A DNA stretch of 64,000 bases, taken from Oscillospiraceae bacterium. GTDB taxonomy: Bacteria; Bacillota; Clostridia; Oscillospirales; Ruminococcaceae. Below are positions 24,061-32,346 of this stretch, in pieces. Position numbers and translations under genes: made by a program. Position 1 is the stretch's first letter. Each line of letters starts with the position of its first letter. The notes under the pieces were generated by a model. The model did not search any database. It saw only the letters and a program-made list of their open reading frames with translations, and was not told where the DNA came from. The stretch spans positions 1-64,000 of the forward strand of contig JAFWVK010000109.1 of assembly GCA_017518255.1 (NCBI GenBank). Direction: 5' to 3'.

Positions 24061-25458
24061 ATGGTATTCAGCAGTTTTGATTTTCTACTCTGGTTTCTGC
24101 CGTTCTGTACGGTTGTGTACCTCTTGGCAAGAAAAAAAGCCAAAAATTTGTGCCTGCTTTTTTTCAGCATCGTATTTTACGCATACGGCGCGATGGAAAT
24201 ACCGGCATATCTGTATCTGGTTCTGGGCTCTGTTGTCGTAAACTGGGTCATCGGTATTTTAATCGGGAAAAATACGCCGGGGAAAAAGCTTTACCTGACA
24301 ATCGGTCTGGTGTGGGATTTCGGGTGCCTGTTTGTCTTTAAGTATCTGGATTTCTTTATCCGGCAGTTCAATCATGTCCCGCTTGTGCATCTGCCGCTGA
24401 CTCATCTGGTTTTGCCGCTCGGTATCAGCTTTTTCACATTCCAGATCGCTTCTTATCTGATAGATGTTTACCGCGGAGATGTCGAGGCAGAGTACGATCT
24501 GATTGATCTGGGAACCTATATTCTGATGTTCCCGCAGCTGATTGCCGGTCCGATTGTCCGGTTCTCCGATGTGCAGAAGCAGCTGCATCGCAGAAAGGTC
24601 CGGCAGAAGGAGTTCTTAGACGGCATTCAGATTTTTATTATCGGTCTTGGCAAAAAGGTTCTGCTTGCCAACCGGCTCGGCGGGCTCTGGGATGATCTCA
24701 AGAATGTCGGATATGACTCGATTTCAACTAAAGCTGCGTGGATGGGTATTATCGCATACAGTATGCAGCTTTACTTTGATTTTTCCGGCTATTCCCAAAT
24801 GGCAATCGGAATGGGAAAGATGTTCGGGTTCCGTTTTCCGAAAAACTTCGATCATCCGTATCTTTCGACAACAATGACTGAATTCTGGCGGCGCTGGCAC
24901 ATGACCCTCGGAACATGGTTTAAGGAATATGTGTATTTCCCGCTCGGCGGAAACCGGAAGGGCAAGGGACGCATGTATTTCAATATGTTCGTTGTCTGGA
25001 CACTGACCGGCTTCTGGCACGGTGCCGACTGGAACTTTATTCTGTGGGGCATGCTCCTGTTCGTGCTGCTGGTACTGGAAAAGACATATTACGGCAGATT
25101 CCTGACAAAGCATGCGTTCTTCGGTCACTTATATATGCTGTTCTGGATTCCGATGTCTTGGCTGCTGTTTGCAGTCAGCGACCTCAAGCTGCTCGGCGTT
25201 TATCTCTCCAAGCTTTACGGATACGGAGAACCGGCACTGCTTCCCGATGATTATACGATGTATTTTGAGATCTACGGAAAATGGCTTCTCATCGGTCTGC
25301 TGTTCTGCACGGCGCTTCCGGAAAATCTGTTCAAAAAAATCAGGAAATCCAGATATGCACCGGTTATCATTATCCCGATTATGGGTGCAATCCTTGGATT
25401 ATCCTTCTACTGCATCTATCGGGGTATGAACGATCCGTTCATGTATTTCCGTTTCTGA
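24061..25458 (+). CDS. MBOAT-family O-acyltransferase (AlgI/DltB-like)
   Basis: A 465-residue polytopic membrane enzyme. The family hallmarks are present: 'FWRRWHMTLGTWFKEY' near residue 280 and the catalytic His region 'LTGFWHGADWNFILWG' near 320. AlgI-type proteins pass acyl groups across the membrane to an extracellular acceptor together with an SGNH partner, and that partner follows directly. ATG 24061 lies after AGGAGAC. The target is probably an exopolysaccharide or wall polymer; dltA/dltC genes are not here, so D-alanylation is less likely than acetylation. Confidence 0.9.
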   Translation: MVFSSFDFLLWFLPFCTVVYLLARKKAKNLCLLFFSIVFYAYGAMEIPAYLYLVLGSVVVNWVIGILIGKNTPGKKLYLTIGLVWDFGCLFVFKYLDFFIRQFNHVPLVHLPLTHLVLPLGISFFTFQIASYLIDVYRGDVEAEYDLIDLGTYILMFPQLIAGPIVRFSDVQKQLHRRKVRQKEFLDGIQIFIIGLGKKVLLANRLGGLWDDLKNVGYDSISTKAAWMGIIAYSMQLYFDFSGYSQMAIGMGKMFGFRFPKNFDHPYLSTTMTEFWRRWHMTLGTWFKEYVYFPLGGNRKGKGRMYFNMFVVWTLTGFWHGADWNFILWGMLLFVLLVLEKTYYGRFLTKHAFFGHLYMLFWIPMSWLLFAVSDLKLLGVYLSKLYGYGEPALLPDDYTMYFEIYGKWLLIGLLFCTALPENLFKKIRKSRYAPVIIIPIMGAILGLSFYCIYRGMNDPFMYFRF

Positions 25459-25477
25459 GAAAGGCGGCTTTGAAAAT

Positions 25478-26434
25478 ATGGACAAGAAAAGCAAGCAAAT
25501 CCTGAAATCCGTTTGTGCGATTATACTTTGTATCGCGTTTTTGTGGACAGGTAAGAAATTTATCTGGAATCAGGAGCCGGCGAAAAATCAGATGCAGGCT
25601 CCCCAGACACCTCCGATTGCAGAAATCACCAGTACAACCGTTTCTCAGACAACACTGTATTCTCTCACTGAAACGACGACTACGACTTCTCTCTCTGTTT
25701 CTGATGTTACGACGACCGTGTCTGATGCTGTGACAAGCACCTCCGTGCTGACGTCGGCGACTTCGACAACTGTTTCCGAAGCATCCCAGACAAATGCGCC
25801 GGAGGATTCCTCCGTGTCGGATGCCCGGAATCTCCCGAAAACACCCGATATGACAGATGCGCCGGAAGGCTACTTTGACGATGCGCTGTTTATCGGAGAC
25901 TCCCGTATGATGGGCCTTTCCCTCTGGGGCCGCTTTGACGGCGCCACCTATTTTGCTTCGACAGGACTGGATACGTATAAGATTGACAAGTCCAAGAGTG
26001 AAGCAAAGGGTACCAAGGGTCAGAATTTCAAGACGGTTCTTGCTGCCAAGCAGTACAAAAAGGTCTATATCATGCTCGGCATCAACGAACTCGGCTATGA
26101 CCGCAACCGGACCAAGCAGAATTATATGGATCTGATTACGCGGATAAAAGGCGCCTGCCCGGATGCCATTATCTATATTCACGGCAATCTGCATGTATCG
26201 CATAAGCGTGCCGACAAGGATTCGATCGTGAACAATGTTCAGATCAATGAGTACAACAGCTTCCTGGCTTCCCTTGCCGACAATGTTACGACCTATTATC
26301 TGGATGTCAATCCGCTGTTTGACGATACGGACGGATATCTGAAAGGAAGCTATACCAATGACGGCGTTCATCCATATTCCAAGCACTATGCCGCGTGGAA
26401 GGAATATCTGGCGACGCACGCTGTGGTAAGGTGA
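25478..26434 (+). CDS. SGNH hydrolase-fold membrane-anchored partner of MBOAT
   Basis: A 318-residue protein with one N-terminal membrane helix (~residues 10-27), a long Thr/Ser-rich linker (~45-110) and a C-terminal SGNH domain: FIGDSRMMG (Ser nucleophile), 'MLGINELG' (Gly/Asn) and 'NDGVHPY' (Asp/His). All catalytic residues are kept. It lies 19 bases after the MBOAT gene and probably takes the acyl group onto, or off, the surface polymer. The Thr-rich linker is typical of surface-exposed proteins in this genome. Confidence 0.87.
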   Translation: MDKKSKQILKSVCAIILCIAFLWTGKKFIWNQEPAKNQMQAPQTPPIAEITSTTVSQTTLYSLTETTTTTSLSVSDVTTTVSDAVTSTSVLTSATSTTVSEASQTNAPEDSSVSDARNLPKTPDMTDAPEGYFDDALFIGDSRMMGLSLWGRFDGATYFASTGLDTYKIDKSKSEAKGTKGQNFKTVLAAKQYKKVYIMLGINELGYDRNRTKQNYMDLITRIKGACPDAIIYIHGNLHVSHKRADKDSIVNNVQINEYNSFLASLADNVTTYYLDVNPLFDDTDGYLKGSYTNDGVHPYSKHYAAWKEYLATHAVVR

Positions 26435-26440
26435 GTGAAG

Positions 26441-26674
26441 ATGAGTATACAGCTTCCGAAGCAGAACCGCCTTGAAAAATTGTCTTCTCTCATTCAGCTG
26501 ATCGTGTTTATCGCTGTTTTCCTGCTGATTTATCTGTTTTTCCGGCGGTTTACCGATTCTGCGGCAATCCGTATTCTGATTTTCATTGCCGATTATGCCG
26601 TAACGAGTTTATTTCTGTTTTTGGTGATCCGGCCGGTTTTGCAGAAACTATTGAATAAGAAAGCTGATTCGTAA
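26441..26674 (+). CDS. Small two-helix membrane protein
   Basis: A 77-residue protein with two hydrophobic helices (~17-34 and ~42-65) and charged ends. ATG 26441 lies 5 bases after AAGGTGAG; GTG 26435 two codons upstream is possible. It sits 6 bases after the SGNH gene and may belong to the same acylation operon. No family recognised. Confidence 0.6.
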   Translation: MSIQLPKQNRLEKLSSLIQLIVFIAVFLLIYLFFRRFTDSAAIRILIFIADYAVTSLFLFLVIRPVLQKLLNKKADS

Positions 26675-26726
26675 TTTACAGGAGAAATCCGCACTGTTCT
26701 GCGGCGAGAAAAGGGGGAGAAAGGTC

Positions 26727-27563
26727 ATGCATACAGTTCCGCGCGTTGCCTGTATCAATGATCTTTCCGGATTCGGGCGATGTTCGCTGACGACCGCGCT
26801 GCCGGTTCTTTCCGTCATGGGCGTTCAGGCGTGTCCGGCTCCGACAGCCGTTTTGTCCAAGCATACAGGATTTCCGGGCTTTACATTTACAGATTTGACC
26901 GATGGAATGGCGGCATATTTTGAAAGCTGGAATGATTTACGGTTTGACTGGATTTACAGCGGCTTTCTTGGTTCGGTTGACCAGATTGAGCTTGTCAGAC
27001 GCTTTTTCCGGTCGCAGAAAGCACTGAATCCTGCCTGTAAGATTCTTCTTGATCCGGTTATGGGCGATGACGGCAAAAAATACAGTACCTATACAAAAGA
27101 ACTGTGTGATGCGATGCGGCAGCTTGTCGCAGAAGCAGACGTCATCACACCGAATATTACCGAAGCCTGTCTGCTGACAGATACTGCCTATCACGGAGAA
27201 GCGTTACATCATGCGGAGGCAGCCGCCCTTGCGGAACAGCTTATGCTGCTCGGCTGCGGTTCCGTTGTCATTACCGGAATTGTGCAGGAAAATACAATCG
27301 GAAATCTTACCTATTACAACGGAAAAACGAATTTTTACCGGGTTCACCGGACGGAATGCCTGTTTTCCGGAACCGGCGACCTCTTTGCCTCGGTTCTGTG
27401 CGGTGCGCTGGCAGGCGGTGCATCGCTGAACGAGGCGGTTAAAAAATCCGGCCAGTTTTTGTCTGAAGTTACACAGTATACCTTGCAGGAAAATACACCT
27501 GCCGCTGAAGGGGTTCTGTTTGAACCTTTGCTGCGGAAACTGGGAGACTGCCTTTATGAGTAA
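26727..27563 (+). CDS. Pyridoxamine/pyridoxal kinase (PdxY/PdxK-like)
   Basis: A 278-residue ribokinase-fold enzyme that phosphorylates vitamin B6 vitamers. The N-terminal 'CINDLSGFGRCSLT', the 'LLDPVMGDDGKKY' segment and the anion-hole 'SGTGDLFASVLCGAL' near residue 214 are the family marks. ATG 26727 follows GGGGGAGAAAGG. The downstream gene, for an ECF S component, overlaps its stop by 8 bases, which strongly suggests that the transporter feeds this kinase. Confidence 0.88.
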   Translation: MHTVPRVACINDLSGFGRCSLTTALPVLSVMGVQACPAPTAVLSKHTGFPGFTFTDLTDGMAAYFESWNDLRFDWIYSGFLGSVDQIELVRRFFRSQKALNPACKILLDPVMGDDGKKYSTYTKELCDAMRQLVAEADVITPNITEACLLTDTAYHGEALHHAEAAALAEQLMLLGCGSVVITGIVQENTIGNLTYYNGKTNFYRVHRTECLFSGTGDLFASVLCGALAGGASLNEAVKKSGQFLSEVTQYTLQENTPAAEGVLFEPLLRKLGDCLYE

Positions 27564-28080
27564 GAAAAAAGATAATGAAAAGCTGCTGCATATGGTATAT
27601 GCTGGGCTCTTTGCAGCAATGACCGCACTGCTCACGGCAACGCTGCATATTCCCGTTGCCAGCGGATATATTCACTGCGGCGATGCCGTGATTTATATGG
27701 CGGCAGCCGTTCTTCCGATGCCGTATGCAGTCGGTGCATCGGCGACCGGCGGTATGCTGGCGGATGTACTCTCAGGCTATCCGGCATATGCACTTCCGAC
27801 TTTTCTGATAAAAGGGCTGATTGCGGCGACCTTCTCTCTGATCGGCGGAGAACGCAAAATCTGTAAAAAAAGAGCGGCGGGAATGGTTTTCTGCGGAATT
27901 CTGTCCGTAATCGGCTACTGGATTACCGCGGTGATTCTTTACGGCGGCTGGTATTCGCAGCTGATTCTTACCGTTCCCGGAAACTGCATTCAGGCTGCTG
28001 CCTCCGGAATTGTCTATTCCGTGATTGCCGCTGCAATGGAGCGCACAGGCCATACCGACTCTAATTTCAGCATTCTATAA
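27556..28080 (+). CDS. ECF transporter S component, candidate B6-precursor transporter
   Basis: A 174-residue membrane protein with about five or six helices. The segment AGLFAAMTALLTATLHIPV near residue 15 and 'GYIHCGDAVIYMAAAVLP' match S components (TIGR04002-like). It needs a shared EcfA-EcfA'-EcfT module, encoded at 39.5-42.0 kb. ATG 27556 overlaps the end of the kinase gene and lies 9 bases after GGGAG. The B6 substrate is inferred from the partner gene; hydroxymethylpyrimidine is an alternative, since some kinases of this group act on it. Confidence 0.82.
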   Translation: MSKKKDNEKLLHMVYAGLFAAMTALLTATLHIPVASGYIHCGDAVIYMAAAVLPMPYAVGASATGGMLADVLSGYPAYALPTFLIKGLIAATFSLIGGERKICKKRAAGMVFCGILSVIGYWITAVILYGGWYSQLILTVPGNCIQAAASGIVYSVIAAAMERTGHTDSNFSIL

Positions 28081-28101
28081 AATGAGTAAACAAATGCAGA
28101 C

Positions 28102-28137
28102 AAACCGGTTCCCGGAATCTATGGGAGCCGGTTTTTT
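28102..28137 (+). terminator. Intrinsic terminator after the S component gene
   Basis: A 12-bp stem (28102-28113 with 28123-28134, one G-T pair) runs into T6. Confidence 0.88.
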
Positions 28138-28259
28138 GTGCTTTCAGTGCATGTTTGCTGTTTCTGTGCCGTTCGGGAGAATATCATGCGCAGCGGAGGC
28201 TGCTTTTTGAACTGACTGTGAATTTTTAGCCGTGTTTGTGAATTTTTACCCTGTTCCCA

Positions 28260-28288
28260 TTGCTTTTTTCGGGAATATATGTTATAAT
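28260..28288 (+). promoter_or_regulatory. Promoter of the ruvC operon
   Basis: TTGCTT (28260-28265), a 17-bp spacer and an extended -10 TGTTATAAT ending at 28288. Confidence 0.78.
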
Positions 28289-28317
28289 AGAGCAGAATGC
28301 ATATAGGGGGAATGGTC

Positions 28318-28797
28318 TTGCGAATTCTTGGAATTGATCCGGGATATGCTACTGTCGGCTTCGGCGTTGTGGATTATCAGGGCTTTTCTTTCCGGACGCT
28401 GGAGTACGGTGCAATCCTGACAGAGGCGCATTCCGATTTTTCGCAGCGCCTTTCGCAGATCTATACCGACATGCTGTTTATTCTGGAAAAATACCGTCCG
28501 CAGGCACTTTCTGTTGAAAAGCTGTTTTTTAATACAAACAAAACAACCGGCATCATGGTTGCCGAAGCACGCGGCGTGATCCTTCTGGCATGTGCCCAGA
28601 AAGATGTCCCTGTATTTGAATATACGCCGCTTCAGGTAAAATCAGCGGTTGTCGGCTACGGAAAAGCCGAAAAGAAACAGGTGATGGACATGACACGCCG
28701 GATTTTGCATCTGAGCGAGATTCCGAAACCGGACGATGCCGCCGATGCGCTGGCGCTTGCAATCTGCCACGGACACTGTGCAAAGCCGGATTACTGA
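28318..28797 (+). CDS. ruvC: Holliday junction resolvase RuvC
   Basis: A 159-residue endonuclease that cuts Holliday junctions made by RuvAB. Acidic catalytic residues are visible: Asp7 in ILGIDPG, Glu in 'SVEKLFF' (~66) and the Asp pair in 'DDAADALALAICH' near 140. TTG 28318 is chosen because GGGGG lies 7 bases before it and it yields the usual MRILGIDPG start; ATG 28312 would be only 1 base from the ribosome site. It is 22 bases before ruvA. Confidence 0.93.
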   Translation: MRILGIDPGYATVGFGVVDYQGFSFRTLEYGAILTEAHSDFSQRLSQIYTDMLFILEKYRPQALSVEKLFFNTNKTTGIMVAEARGVILLACAQKDVPVFEYTPLQVKSAVVGYGKAEKKQVMDMTRRILHLSEIPKPDDAADALALAICHGHCAKPDY

Positions 28798-28819
28798 TCC
28801 TTGAGAGAGAGGTTTTTTC

Positions 28820-29416
28820 ATGATAGATCATATACGCGGAACCGTGTGCTGTAAAGAGCCGAATCTTGTTGTGATTGAATGCGGCGGAGTCGGCTATGCC
28901 TGCCGGACAAGCCTTCAGACTTCGGCTGCTGTCGGCGGAACAGATGCCGAAGCAATGCTTTATACAAGACTGACTGTCCGGGAAGATGAGATCGCACTGT
29001 ACGGCTTTTTCAGCCGTGCGGAACGCACCTGCTACGATCAGCTGACCGGCGTGAACGGAATCGGACCGAAAGCAGCCCTTGCAATCCTTTCGGATATGAC
29101 GCCCGACCGGTTTGCGCTCTGTGTAGCAGCGGGCGATTATAAAGCGTTTACCAATGTGAAGGGCATCGGAACGAAAACGGCACAGCGGCTTGTTCTGGAG
29201 CTGAAAGATAAGGTTGTAAAATCTGCCGAAATGACCGGCTTTGCGGCTGTTCCTGCTGCTGTTTCAGGCGGAAATACCGATGAAGCGCTGGCGGCGCTGC
29301 TGGTGCTCGGTTATTCGCAGAGCGAAGCGGCTTCTGCCCTGAGTGTGCTGGATTCGGCGCTGCCTTCTTCTGAGCTGATCCGGCTGTCTCTGATTCAGCT
29401 CGGAAAGAATTTATGA
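28820..29416 (+). CDS. ruvA: Holliday junction DNA helicase subunit RuvA
   Basis: A 198-residue tetrameric subunit that binds four-way junctions. It has the N-terminal OB-fold (IRGTVCCKEPNLVVIECGGVGY), two helix-hairpin-helix motifs ('LTGVNGIGPKAALAIL', 'VKGIGTKTAQRLVLELKDK') and the C-terminal RuvB-binding domain with 'ALLVLGYSQSEA'. ATG 28820 follows GAGAGG. Its partner ruvB is 5.2 kb downstream, with seven unrelated genes between. Confidence 0.95.
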   Translation: MIDHIRGTVCCKEPNLVVIECGGVGYACRTSLQTSAAVGGTDAEAMLYTRLTVREDEIALYGFFSRAERTCYDQLTGVNGIGPKAALAILSDMTPDRFALCVAAGDYKAFTNVKGIGTKTAQRLVLELKDKVVKSAEMTGFAAVPAAVSGGNTDEALAALLVLGYSQSEAASALSVLDSALPSSELIRLSLIQLGKNL

Positions 29417-29429
29417 CGGAGGAAATCGG

Positions 29430-29927
29430 ATGAAGCATATAACAAGGCTTGGTCTGTTGGCTGCCTGCACAATGCTCGTACTGAGCGGCTGCGGCAAAAA
29501 AGTGAAGGACGATGCTGCAAAAAAAACCAAAGCGGATGTGACTGCGGTAAACGGAAGCGCCCGCGCAATCAGTATTGCTGTGCGATCGGCAGTCACGGAT
29601 TTTCTTGCGGAAGACACAAATCTCGCGCTGCTGAACGGCGATTATGTCTGTAAGGGCAGTGACTTTGCTCTTGCCGGAAACTCACCGGATAATCCGAAGG
29701 ATACGCTGAAAGCGCGTGTGAAATTTTACAGTCCGGATATTGAGAATCTTGCGCAGGTTTCGTTCCGGGTTGAGAACGGAAGCTGCATTTATGTTGCGGT
29801 TCTCGATGCAAACGGCATGTACGGAACATACCCGACTGCAATGAATGCGGACGATCTGGAATTGATAGATTCTATGGGAGAAGCGGCGGATTATGCCAAA
29901 AACGGCATGAACAGCCGGATTCAGTGA
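29430..29927 (+). CDS. Lipoprotein paralogue 1 of the ruv-locus family
   Basis: A 165-residue protein with signal peptide and lipobox LSGC (Cys21). The mature part is a single ~130-residue domain shared with the next four genes: 'NGSARAISIAVRSAVTDF' (an N-A-K/R-x-x-x-x-A-x-T/M-D helix), then 'YVCKGSDF', 'VKFYSPDIENL', 'YGTYP' and a final 'AADYAKNG'. No known family recognised. It starts 13 bases after ruvA, with GGAGG 6 bases before the ATG, so it is very likely in the ruvCA transcript. Confidence 0.75.
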   Translation: MKHITRLGLLAACTMLVLSGCGKKVKDDAAKKTKADVTAVNGSARAISIAVRSAVTDFLAEDTNLALLNGDYVCKGSDFALAGNSPDNPKDTLKARVKFYSPDIENLAQVSFRVENGSCIYVAVLDANGMYGTYPTAMNADDLELIDSMGEAADYAKNGMNSRIQ

Positions 29928-29952
29928 CAAATGACAGAAAGGAAAATCAATT

Positions 29953-30507
29953 ATGAGATTCGGAATGAAGAGACTTGCATGTATCGCCGGCGCGGCAATG
30001 CTTTGCTGCACAGTGCTGACAGGCTGTGAAGAAGAAAAAAAGACGAAGAAGCTGTCAAGCTATCAGATGAAATCGAAAATTACGGCAGAAAACACCGCTT
30101 CAAAAAGCATCTATACGTCAATACAGGCAACAATTACCGATATGAACGCCGAAGATGTCAATATGAGCGGCTTGGGCGGAGTTTATATCATGAAGGGCAA
30201 AGATTTCCAGTTTGATGAAGCACCCGGAAAAGACGGCGCTTTAAAGGATAAGCTGTATTATCGTATGTCAATTTATTTTCCGGAGATCGTAAAACTGGAT
30301 CAGGTTTCATTTGAACTGCAAGAATTCGGCGGCAATTATCCTGATATCAGGCTTTTGGGCGTTGCTGTGGAAAAAACGGATGACAAAACAGATACCGATA
30401 TCTACGGCGCTCATCCGAATCAGATGACGGTTGATGTGCATAAGAAGATCAAATCCATTGAGGATGCTTTGGCATATGCAGAAACCGGAAGCTTAAAGAG
30501 CAAGTAA
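29953..30507 (+). CDS. Lipoprotein paralogue 2 of the ruv-locus family
   Basis: A 184-residue protein with lipobox LTGC (Cys25). Shared landmarks are 'ENTASKSIYTSIQATITDM', 'YIMKGKDFQFDEAPG', 'SIYFPEIVKLDQVSFEL', 'YGAHPNQM' and the final 'DALAYAE'. Like its neighbours it has about 130 residues of mature domain. ATG 29953 follows GAAAGGA. Function unknown; outer-surface location is expected from the lipobox. Confidence 0.75.
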   Translation: MRFGMKRLACIAGAAMLCCTVLTGCEEEKKTKKLSSYQMKSKITAENTASKSIYTSIQATITDMNAEDVNMSGLGGVYIMKGKDFQFDEAPGKDGALKDKLYYRMSIYFPEIVKLDQVSFELQEFGGNYPDIRLLGVAVEKTDDKTDTDIYGAHPNQMTVDVHKKIKSIEDALAYAETGSLKSK

Positions 30508-30509
30508 TC

Positions 30510-31061
30510 ATGAAACAGCAATGTACCCGGCTTTTATTCCGGATGCTGTGCTGTATTGCCGTACCGGTTTGCTGCGGCGCTGTCATGCAGAGCTGCGGAA
30601 AAAAGAAGGAGCATCCGGCTGTGACAGCCTACAATAAAAAAGCCGGTATTGTTTCGGCAAACAGCAACGCTAAAGCACTGTATCTTTCGCTGAACAGCGC
30701 ACTGACAGATCTGAATGAAAATGATATCAGCGTCAGTGATGCAGAAAAACTGGCAGGGGTATATTATTTTCAGGGGAGGGATTTTGAATTTGATACGCCT
30801 CCCGGTGACAGTGCATCGCCGGAGGAAAAATTCAGGTATTCAGTATCCGTATATTACCCGGAAATCGTAAACCTTGACGAAATTGCCTATGAGCTGCAAA
30901 ATATGAACGTGCTGGCGGCTGCAGTGAAATGCCGTCATTCTGACGATCCCGGAAGCTACTACGGCACATGTCCCAGACTGATGAGTGCCGAGGAGTTTGA
31001 CAAAACGGATTCATTGGAAACGGCTTTGCAGTATGCTCTGGAATATACTGACAGAGACTAA
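30510..31061 (+). CDS. Lipoprotein paralogue 3 of the ruv-locus family
   Basis: A 183-residue protein. The lipobox is less canonical (AVMQSC), with additional cysteines in the hydrophobic stretch. The family landmarks are 'SANSNAKALYLSLNSALTDL', 'YYFQGRDFEFDTPPG', 'SVYYPEIVNLDEIAYEL', 'YGTCPRLM' and 'ALQYALEY'. It starts 2 bases after paralogue 2 ends, so tight co-translation is likely. Function unknown. Confidence 0.73.
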   Translation: MKQQCTRLLFRMLCCIAVPVCCGAVMQSCGKKKEHPAVTAYNKKAGIVSANSNAKALYLSLNSALTDLNENDISVSDAEKLAGVYYFQGRDFEFDTPPGDSASPEEKFRYSVSVYYPEIVNLDEIAYELQNMNVLAAAVKCRHSDDPGSYYGTCPRLMSAEEFDKTDSLETALQYALEYTDRD

Positions 31062-31077
31062 TAACTGGAGGATCAAT

Positions 31078-32340
31078 ATGAAGAACAGATCCAGACTTCG
31101 TTTGATATGTATTGTATCAGTGCTTGCCTGCTGCGTCACAGTTTTGCAAGGCTGCGGCAAGGATTCGTCCGCTCCGGCAGAAGCGGGGGATTCCGGTACA
31201 CAGATGATTGAGGAGATGACCGTAACTGAAACGGAAGAAACCGACCTCATCAACGGAACAGAAACCGTTACAACCGCGGCAGAGATAACCGGTTCTGTAT
31301 CGGCAGACAATAACTCCGCGCAGGATCCTGACGAAGATGCAGACTATGTTCCTGCCGATACGACGACTGCGGATTACAGTGCTGCAAAGGCAGTTGCAGA
31401 ACGCTATCTGGAAGCTTACAAATCCGGCGATGCGGACACCGTCTTTGAGATTACAATGATAGATGACCTGATTCAGACGATGACAGAGTATCAGGATACG
31501 ACACTTTCCGGCTCGGAATCCTCAGAGTCTCTGGAGGATATCAAACAGCGTATGCGGGAGCAGCTCATAGAGGAATCCAAGAGCTTTGCTTCCTATACCT
31601 ATAAGGGAAGCTATGAGATCCCCGGTTATCAGAAGCAGGTAGACGAGCTTCTTGCGGAACTTGATGAAAGGCTGGAGGAGGTTCGGAAATCGGAAGATCC
31701 GACAGTAAAGGAAAGACTGCCGGAATTTGAAAGACAGACAGAAATGACACGCAAAATCCTCTCCTTTGACAAGGTGTATTTCTTTGACTATGATCTGAAT
31801 ACCGCAAGCGGAGAGGCGAATCAGGAAATTCTTGCAGTCATTCATAAGGAGAACGGATGGTATCTCGATCTCTCCATTATGCCGGCAATGATCGGTTATG
31901 TGTCCAAGTCGAAGCTTGTGAGCGCGAATTCCAATGCGAAATCCGTATACCACGCATTCCAGTCCGCTCTGACCGATATGGAAGAATTGGATTACCATGC
32001 GTCTGATCTGGAAGGTACGCATATCTTTAAGGGCAGCGACTTTGTTAATGTATCAAAGCCGGTAAACGCAGAAACAAAAGAAGAAAAAATGCAGTTCCTG
32101 CTTTATCAAGTGTCCCAGTATTATTCGCAAATTACTGAAATCGACGAGATTTCAGTTGAAATAACAGGTGATGTCTGTTCTGCGATAGCAATTCAGAACG
32201 GTGAAATCAGCTCAGTCCGGGAAGGCAGGCAGACGCTGTTCGGCACATATCCGAATATGATGCAGAAAGAAGATCTCGGAACAGTCAAGAGTCTTTCGGA
32301 TGCATTGAAATATGCAGAAGTCAAATATAACGGAGGATGA
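31078..32340 (+). CDS. Lipoprotein paralogue 4, two-domain form
   Basis: A 420-residue protein with lipobox LQGC (Cys25), then a Thr/Glu-rich linker (~30-95), an added domain (~100-270) that begins 'AAKAVAERYLEAYKSGD', as NTF2/DUF4878-like domains do, and the shared family domain at the C-terminus: 'SANSNAKSVYHAFQSALTDM', 'HIFKGSDF', 'QYYSQITEIDEISVEI', 'FGTYPNMM' and 'ALKYAEVK'. ATG 31078 is 6-7 bases after TGGAGG. The upstream open frame overlapping paralogue 3 is not needed. Confidence 0.77.
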   Translation: MKNRSRLRLICIVSVLACCVTVLQGCGKDSSAPAEAGDSGTQMIEEMTVTETEETDLINGTETVTTAAEITGSVSADNNSAQDPDEDADYVPADTTTADYSAAKAVAERYLEAYKSGDADTVFEITMIDDLIQTMTEYQDTTLSGSESSESLEDIKQRMREQLIEESKSFASYTYKGSYEIPGYQKQVDELLAELDERLEEVRKSEDPTVKERLPEFERQTEMTRKILSFDKVYFFDYDLNTASGEANQEILAVIHKENGWYLDLSIMPAMIGYVSKSKLVSANSNAKSVYHAFQSALTDMEELDYHASDLEGTHIFKGSDFVNVSKPVNAETKEEKMQFLLYQVSQYYSQITEIDEISVEITGDVCSAIAIQNGEISSVREGRQTLFGTYPNMMQKEDLGTVKSLSDALKYAEVKYNGG

Positions 32341-32346
32341 GTTTGC

